A stretch of DNA of 64,000 nt from Mycolicibacterium sp. P9-64 (GTDB lineage: Bacteria; Actinomycetota; Actinomycetes; Mycobacteriales; Mycobacteriaceae). The position numbers were made by a program, and so were the translations under genes. The notes under the pieces were generated by a model. The model was not told the origin of the DNA. It saw only the letters and a list, made by a program, of their open reading frames with translations, and did no database searches. Positions within the stretch are counted from its first letter, which is position 1; each line of letters begins with the position of its first letter. Where the stretch lies: the NCBI RefSeq assembly GCF_008329605.1, contig NZ_NPKO01000012.1:148470-212469 (forward strand), in the 5' to 3' direction. Below are positions 59,533 to 64,000 of the stretch, one piece after another.

Positions 59533-60036
59533 GTGTCCTCTGAGCCCGTCAAGCGTGACCCCATCGCGTTGGCCCGCGAGAATTGGGAGCGCGCCGGGTG
59601 GGGCAACGTCGCCGAGGGCATGGTGGCGGTGACGTCGGTGATGCGGGCCCACCAGATCCTGCTTGCCCGCGTCGAGTCGGCGTTGCGCCCCTACGACCTG
59701 AGCTTCTCCCGCTATGAGCTGCTGCGTCTGCTGGCGTTCTCCAGCGGCGGCGCACTGCCGATCACGAAGGCTTCCGACCGTCTGCAGGTGCACGTCACCA
59801 GCGTCACGCACGCCATCAGGCGGCTCGAGAGCGACGGCCTGGTCGAACGGATTCCGCACCCGACCGATGGCCGCACCACTTTGGTCCGGCTGACCGATCT
59901 TGGCCGTTCGACCGTCGAGGACGCGACGGTGACGCTCAACGACGAGGTGTTCGCCGACGTCGGCATGTCGGCAGCCGATTCGCGAACGCTGGCCGCCGCC
60001 ATAGAGTCATTGCGGCGCCACGCCGGCGACTTCTGA
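59533..60036 (+). CDS. MarR-family transcriptional regulator
   Basis: A 167-residue MarR protein. The winged helix (about 65-125) contains ITKASDRLQVHVTSVTHAIRRLESDGLVERIPHPTDGRTT. The GTG start follows AGAAGGG. It corresponds in position to Rv0737, next to sigL-rslA in M. tuberculosis (from memory). The ThDP/KAS III cluster appears inserted between rslA and this gene and may or may not be under its control. Confidence 0.85.
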   Translation: MSSEPVKRDPIALARENWERAGWGNVAEGMVAVTSVMRAHQILLARVESALRPYDLSFSRYELLRLLAFSSGGALPITKASDRLQVHVTSVTHAIRRLESDGLVERIPHPTDGRTTLVRLTDLGRSTVEDATVTLNDEVFADVGMSAADSRTLAAAIESLRRHAGDF

Positions 60037-60078
60037 CCGCTAAGGGCGCGGCTGTAACCCGGGGTCCTATCCCCAATC

Positions 60079-60375
60079 ATGAAGAAGCTCAGCATCATCG
60101 CCGTTCTGGCTGCGGCAATCCTAGGATCGCCGGCCGCGGCCATGGCAGCGCCCGGCGGTCCCGGTGGCTTCGGCAACGCGCAGGACACCATCAACGCGCT
60201 ACAGGCCCAGGGGTACAACGTGCAGCTCAACGGTGCGGCGGTGTACCCGCTGTCGGGTTGCAAGGTCACCGGCATCGAGGGAATGCACGATTCGAACATC
60301 AACTCGGCAGGTGCCATCATCGACCCCACCCAGTTCACCACCGTCTACGTCGACATCTCCTGCAAGGGAGGCTAA
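60079..60375 (+). CDS. Small secreted protein
   Basis: A 98-residue protein with a Sec signal peptide (KKLSIIAVLAAAILG, cleavage after AMA near residue 23). A Gly/Pro patch and a compact domain follow, with two Cys (SGCKVTG and ISCKGG) likely disulfide-linked. It resembles the many short secreted mycobacterial proteins with an ALQAQGYNVQLNG motif. Function unknown. It overlaps the convergent kinase gene by four bases. Confidence 0.75.
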   Translation: MKKLSIIAVLAAAILGSPAAAMAAPGGPGGFGNAQDTINALQAQGYNVQLNGAAVYPLSGCKVTGIEGMHDSNINSAGAIIDPTQFTTVYVDISCKGG

Positions 60376-61586
60376 GACGTGGCGGTTGACGGCAACGGGA
60401 TGGTCGCCGTCACCGCGGTGCCCGAGCCCGGACGCGACCGGATGTTGAGCCGCCCGCCGACGATCTCCGCGCGTTCGGCCATCGACAGCAGCCCGTAGCC
60501 GCCCATTTCGTCGCCGCCGAGCGGGTGCTCGAACGTATCGAAACCGATTCCGTTGTCCACGATTTCGAGCCGGACCTGATCGTCGCCCATCGAGAACGTG
60601 AGCTTCGCGTTGGTGGCTCTCGAGTGTTTGACGACGTTCTGCAGACACTCCTGTGCAATCCGGTACAGCGCGATCTCGATGTGATCGGGCAGCCGGGCAT
60701 CGGCAAGCACGACGTCGACGTCGACCGCAGGGATGGACCGCGCCAAGCTGGCCAGCCCGCCCGTCAGCCCGAGGTCGTCGAGAACTGGCGGGCGCAGCCC
60801 GTTGATCGCCGCGCGGGCCTCGCCGAGCGTGAGGTCGACGAGTTCGCGTGCCAGCGCCAATTGCTCTGCAGCCGTGGCGGAATCGCCGACGACTGCCCGG
60901 CTGGCCGCGTCGAGGCGATAGGACAGCGTGACGAGCCGCTGGCTGATGCCGTCGTGGATGTCGCCGGCCAGTCGGCGCCGTTCGAGTTCCTGCGCCTGGA
61001 TGACCTGCTCGACGAAGTTCTCGTGGGCGCGGTCGCGGGCCACCAGCTGGCGGTGCATGCGCGCCTGGTGCATGGCACCCGCGATGAGCCGACCGATGAC
61101 AAGGAGCAGTTCCACGTCCCGGTCGGCGAATTCGCGGCGCGCCACGGTGTGCACGTTGAGGACCCCGACCAGCCCGCCGGGGTCGGTCTCCATCGGCACC
61201 GACACCATCGAGGTGAAGTCCGAACCGCGCAGTGATTCGAACGGCTTGTACCGCGGGTCGGATTCCTTGTCGTGGATGATCACGACTGGCTCGCGATGGC
61301 TGGCCACCCAACCGGATATGCCCTGCCCCAAGGGAAGCCGGATCTTGCCGACCTCGCTGTCAAAGGGCGGCGTCGCGCCCGTCAGGGTCAGCGAGCGTTC
61401 GGTGTCGTCGAGCACGTGCACGAAGCACACGTCGGTGGCGGTCGCGGTGGTGATCATCCTGGCTGCCGCCTCGGCGAGCGGCTCGACGCCGGGGCCGCTC
61501 GACGCCGCCTGGATCAACTCGCGCAGCAGCGCCAGCTCGCGGTCGGCGTCGACGAGGTCGCGAACGGCGTTGGGTTTGGCAGTCAT
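60372..61586 (-). CDS. GAF-domain sensor histidine kinase (NarL/DevS-like)
   Basis: A 404-residue cytosolic kinase. One GAF sensor domain (about 35-175) is followed by a HisKA_3 dimerisation domain with the phospho-His211 (LAGDIHDGISQRL). A HATPase domain has NVVKHSRA, DNGIGF and GGYGLLSMAERA. No transmembrane segment is visible, so an intracellular redox, gas or small-molecule signal is likely. It pairs with the response regulator 8 nt upstream. Confidence 0.9.
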   Translation of the reverse strand: MTAKPNAVRDLVDADRELALLRELIQAASSGPGVEPLAEAAARMITTATATDVCFVHVLDDTERSLTLTGATPPFDSEVGKIRLPLGQGISGWVASHREPVVIIHDKESDPRYKPFESLRGSDFTSMVSVPMETDPGGLVGVLNVHTVARREFADRDVELLLVIGRLIAGAMHQARMHRQLVARDRAHENFVEQVIQAQELERRRLAGDIHDGISQRLVTLSYRLDAASRAVVGDSATAAEQLALARELVDLTLGEARAAINGLRPPVLDDLGLTGGLASLARSIPAVDVDVVLADARLPDHIEIALYRIAQECLQNVVKHSRATNAKLTFSMGDDQVRLEIVDNGIGFDTFEHPLGGDEMGGYGLLSMAERAEIVGGRLNIRSRPGSGTAVTATIPLPSTATS

Positions 61587-61593
61587 GGGCGCC

Positions 61594-62250
61594 TCACTGG
61601 TAGATGCCTTCTCGCAATGCGGTCGCCACGGCGCCGGTGCGGTCGCTGACGCCGAGCTTGCGGTAGATGGACCTCAGGTGGGTCTTGACGGTCTCGTCGC
61701 CGATCACCAGCTTGTTGGCGACACCCTTGTTGGATAGGCCGTTCACGACGAGCGAAAGGATCTCGCTCTCGCGCTGCGTCAGGCCCTGCCTGGCGCCCGG
61801 CCAGAACTCGTCGCGCTGCAGCCGGGCCGCGGTGTCGACGGCGCGCGCCGCCATGCTGGGGTCGATCGCCGTCTCGCCACGATGGACGAACTCGAGTTGG
61901 CGGACGAGCTCGTCGCTGCTGATGCTCTTCAGCAGGTATCCGGAGGCACCCACCCGCAGCGCCTGGAACAGGTACTGCTCGTCGTCGTAGACCGAGAGCA
62001 TGACGACCTTGCGGGCTGGGTCCTGGTTGCGGAGCTCGGCGCACAGGTCCAGCCCGCTGGCACCCTGCATGCGTACGTCGCACAGCACGACGTCGGGATC
62101 GAGATGGGCTACGACGCTCAGCGCCCGTTCGGCCCCGACGGCCTGGCCGACCACTTCGACGCGTTCGCCGAACGAGGCCAGCATGGCCTTGAGCCCCTCG
62201 ATGACCATCTCGTGGTCGTCGATGAGGACCAGCCGTACTGGTTCAGCCAT
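61594..62250 (-). CDS. NarL/LuxR-family response regulator
   Basis: A 218-residue regulator. The receiver domain has D11-D12 and the phospho-acceptor Asp58 (VLCDVRMQG), with K in LLKSISSDE. A C-terminal LuxR helix-turn-helix contains LTQRESEILSLVVNGLSNKGVANKL. It is co-transcribed with the kinase. A C5-TTT-G5 inverted repeat in the divergent gap may be its binding site. Confidence 0.92.
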   Translation of the reverse strand: MAEPVRLVLIDDHEMVIEGLKAMLASFGERVEVVGQAVGAERALSVVAHLDPDVVLCDVRMQGASGLDLCAELRNQDPARKVVMLSVYDDEQYLFQALRVGASGYLLKSISSDELVRQLEFVHRGETAIDPSMAARAVDTAARLQRDEFWPGARQGLTQRESEILSLVVNGLSNKGVANKLVIGDETVKTHLRSIYRKLGVSDRTGAVATALREGIYQ

Positions 62251-62318
62251 TCCACCACCCTAGATGTGCAGGTCACCTGGCCCGCGCAAGACGGTGACCC
62301 AAAATGGCTACCTCTATC

Positions 62319-62331
62319 CCCCCTTTGGGGG
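62319..62331. promoter_or_regulatory. CCCCC-TTT-GGGGG inverted repeat
   Basis: This 5-bp-arm palindrome lies in the 117-bp gap between the response regulator gene and the divergent HAD gene. It could be the operator of the response regulator or simply a GC-rich hairpin. Confidence 0.35.
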
Positions 62332-62367
62332 AGTCGCGCCACGTGTGACGTAGGACACCCTGGTGGA

Positions 62368-63135
62368 ATGCCGGTTGCGTGTGAGGTGAGGACGTTCTGG
62401 TGGGAGGCCGGGAGGCCGGCTCATGCCGCCGTCGAGCCGTTGAAGGCAGTGATCTTCGACCTCGATGGCGCGTTGGCCGACGTCGAGCGTGACGGCCAGC
62501 GGTTGGCGTTCAACGCTGCCTTTGCGGCACATGGCCTCGACATCAGCTGGACGGTCGAGGAGTACGGGCGGTTGACGTGCATCGGCGACGAGCGGCGACG
62601 CATCGCGTCGGCTCTGCGCAGGCGCGGTTTCGGCCGGGTCAGCGGGGAGATCGCCGCGCATGTGTCCAGGACCAAGAACGATCTGTTCGAGGCATCCGTG
62701 CTCGACGGCGACGTCACGGCGCGCGCGGGCCTCGACGACCTGGTGAACAGCCTGTTCTTCGCGGGTGTGCCCATCGCGGTCGTCAGCACGGGTTCCCGGG
62801 CGTGGGTGGAGCCACTCGTCCGGCAGCTGGTCGGTGACGGCATCGTGGAGACCGTGGTCACGCCCGATGACCTCCCCAGTCCAGGCCGCGAGCCCGACCT
62901 GCACGGGCACGCGCTGTGGGAACTTGGGCTGGCACCGGAGAGCGCCCTGGCAGTCGCGGGCACGCACCGTGGACTGCGTGCCGCACGGGCAGCCAAACTG
63001 GCCACGCTCGTCGTCGCCACCGGCTACACGGTCGGCGCCGACTTCACAGGCGCGGTCGACGTGCGCACGGGGTACGACGGCCTGCTGCTGGCGGGTTGCG
63101 AGCAGCTGCACCGTCGCTGGCAGAACGGCCACTAG
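62368..63135 (+). CDS. HAD-superfamily hydrolase
   Basis: About 255 residues. Motif I FDLDGALADVE near residue 32, a helical cap, motif II VVSTGSR and a late VAGTHRGLRAA region fit the beta-phosphoglucomutase/phosphatase branch. The expected acidic motif IV (usually EDS or GDs) reads AGTHRG here, so the second metal-binding acid may be missing and activity is uncertain. ATG at 62368 is the best start. Confidence 0.8.
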   Translation: MPVACEVRTFWWEAGRPAHAAVEPLKAVIFDLDGALADVERDGQRLAFNAAFAAHGLDISWTVEEYGRLTCIGDERRRIASALRRRGFGRVSGEIAAHVSRTKNDLFEASVLDGDVTARAGLDDLVNSLFFAGVPIAVVSTGSRAWVEPLVRQLVGDGIVETVVTPDDLPSPGREPDLHGHALWELGLAPESALAVAGTHRGLRAARAAKLATLVVATGYTVGADFTGAVDVRTGYDGLLLAGCEQLHRRWQNGH

Positions 63136-63167
63136 CCCGCGACCGTACGATCGCCTGATCGGGGGAG

Positions 63168-63812
63168 TTGGAGGCGAAACCTCCGCTGGACTTCCACATC
63201 GGGCTGCCGGCGTCGGTGGATCGCGCTCGGGTGGCGCGGCTGCAGGCAATCTCCCTTCGAGAGTTGGTGTTCCACCTCAACACGATGCCCCCGATGTTTG
63301 CGGCGTCGATGTTCAACCCGTCGAGTTTGTCGGCGCGGGCCTTCGTGGTCGCCGCTGGTGTCAAGGGCGCAGCGGACTTCAACCGCGATGAACTGCGGGT
63401 GCTCGAGATGCCTTCGGTCAACGGCACCGCTACAGCGCGGTCGATCGCGAAGGTGTACGGCGCCGCCGCCAGCGGAGGTTCCGGATTGGCCTTGAGTCGG
63501 GCGGTTCGCGACGACTTGGAGGGAGCGGCGGTGCCGCCCACCAAGGGCCTGCGGGACAAGGTGATTCATGTCGACGCGTCGTACTCGCTTGGCTTCGGCA
63601 AGCCCACCGCCGAATTCGTGTTCGGCTCTTCTGGCAAGGCCTTCGGCTGGCCGGGAGCCGGCGGCTCGTTCGGTTTCGCAGACCCAGATACCGGTGTCGG
63701 GTTCGGCTACGTGATGAACAAGATGGGCTACCACATCTTCAGCGACCCGAGAGAACTCAGCCTGCGCCAAGCCGTGTTCCGGGACGTCCTTGGGGCCAGG
63801 ACCCAGCGGTAG
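63168..63812 (+). pseudogene. N-terminally truncated beta-lactamase-family serine hydrolase
   Basis: The open frame (214 residues, TTG or later start, in-frame stop just upstream) corresponds to the C-terminal half of class C beta-lactamase/EstB-like esterases. It contains LDFHIGLP, the loop with FNPSS, and the late GWPGAGGSFGFADPDTGVGFGYVMN segment that carries the HxG/KTG-equivalent region. The N-terminal half with the SxxK nucleophile and YxN motif is absent, and the preceding DNA is the HAD gene. It is therefore a decayed remnant and should not be catalytic. Confidence 0.7.
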
Positions 63813-63855
63813 CGGCCGACCGTCTTTTGTCGGACCCTTCTGGTTTGATGGTGTC

Positions 63856-64000
63856 ATGTCCACGGACACAGCGTCTTTCGCTCCTCGGGTGAGTCCGAAG
63901 GAGCGGCTCGACGAGCTGTTCGTCGAGATCGGGGAGTTGACCGGGCAGCGCAACGCGATCGATGGCCGGCTGGTGGAGATCGTGGCCGAGATTGACCGCG
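63856..64000 (+). CDS. REP13E12-family HNH endonuclease domain protein (DUF222), 3' partial
   Basis: The 48 visible residues (KERLDELFVEIGELTGQR, then NAIDGRLVEIVAEIDR) match the N-terminus of the mycobacterial 13E12 repeat family. Members have a DUF222 region and a C-terminal HNH nuclease domain. The upstream TTTTGTCGGACCC also recalls the leaders of these repeats. In M. tuberculosis such elements are multicopy and host the phiRv1 attachment site. The gene runs off the window. Confidence 0.8.
   Translation, partial: MSTDTASFAPRVSPKERLDELFVEIGELTGQRNAIDGRLVEIVAEIDR

Noticed and set aside
60372..62250. DosR/DosS dormancy system
   Set aside because: The kinase has a single GAF domain and the divergent gap has no DosR-type box; it is only a member of the same broad NarL-type family.
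1..64000. tRNA, rRNA, CRISPR array, complete IS element or prophage
   Set aside because: No cloverleaf, rRNA core, spaced direct-repeat array, transposase or phage structural gene was recognised anywhere in the window.

Overview
The window looks like the chromosome of a Mycobacterium/Mycolicibacterium species. It is GC-rich and uses many GTG starts. It carries a complete mycofactocin locus, the S10 and spc ribosomal-protein operons, secY-adk-map, a SigL/RslA-type sigma/anti-sigma pair and an REP13E12-type HNH gene. From memory, the order runs parallel to M. tuberculosis from about Rv0686 to Rv0737, with extra blocks inserted. No tRNA, rRNA, CRISPR array, complete IS or prophage was seen.

Layout. 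0-8.2 kb: the tail of a Pro/Gly-rich protein, a SHOCT membrane protein, a mycofactocin-type SDR with a KstR-like box, a rocD-ddaH operon divergent from an AsnC/Lrp regulator (with CATTGCG repeats between), a ferredoxin reductase, and an ECF sigma factor coupled to a triple-VOC protein. 8.3-15.5 kb: mftR divergent from mftA-B-C-D-E-F-G; mftA encodes only 31 residues ending in CGVY. 15.5-22.2 kb: accessory genes (MFS exporter with TetR regulator, P450, lipoprotein esterase, a frameshifted NTF2-like gene, a secreted peptide, a DUF4442 hotdog protein). 22.7-28.2 kb: S10 operon (rpsJ to rpsQ) closed by a strong hairpin. 28.3-40.0 kb: a block between the S10 and spc operons. It holds a four-gene envelope-polysaccharide-like cluster (BcsB-like, polytopic exosortase-like, cellulose-synthase-like GT2, GT-C), a TetR regulator, and an arylsulfatase with its formylglycine-generating enzyme. 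40.2-44.5 kb: spc operon (rplN to rplO) and terminator. 44.5-50.6 kb: a Cys/Gly-repeat secreted protein, an LLM oxidoreductase, sppA and three tandem SAM methyltransferase paralogs. 50.9-55.0 kb: secY-adk-map, then sigL-rslA behind a near-consensus SigL promoter. 55.0-59.5 kb: a compact four-gene cluster (ThDP enzyme, SRPBCC protein, KAS III-like protein, PLP aminotransferase) that looks biosynthetic. 59.5-64 kb: MarR regulator, small secreted protein, two-component system, HAD hydrolase, a serine-hydrolase remnant and the start of a 13E12 gene.

How the genes work together. The mft genes make and use the redox cofactor mycofactocin: MftA precursor, MftB carrier, MftC crosslinking, MftE cleavage, MftD oxidation, MftF glycosylation, and MftG re-oxidation of the reduced cofactor. 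The upstream SDR is a likely client. The best candidates for undescribed biology are the ThDP/SRPBCC/KAS III/aminotransferase cluster, whose ketosynthase has Asn where the catalytic His is expected, and the polysaccharide-like operon lodged between the two ribosomal operons. All calls come from reading the sequence; no database search was run.
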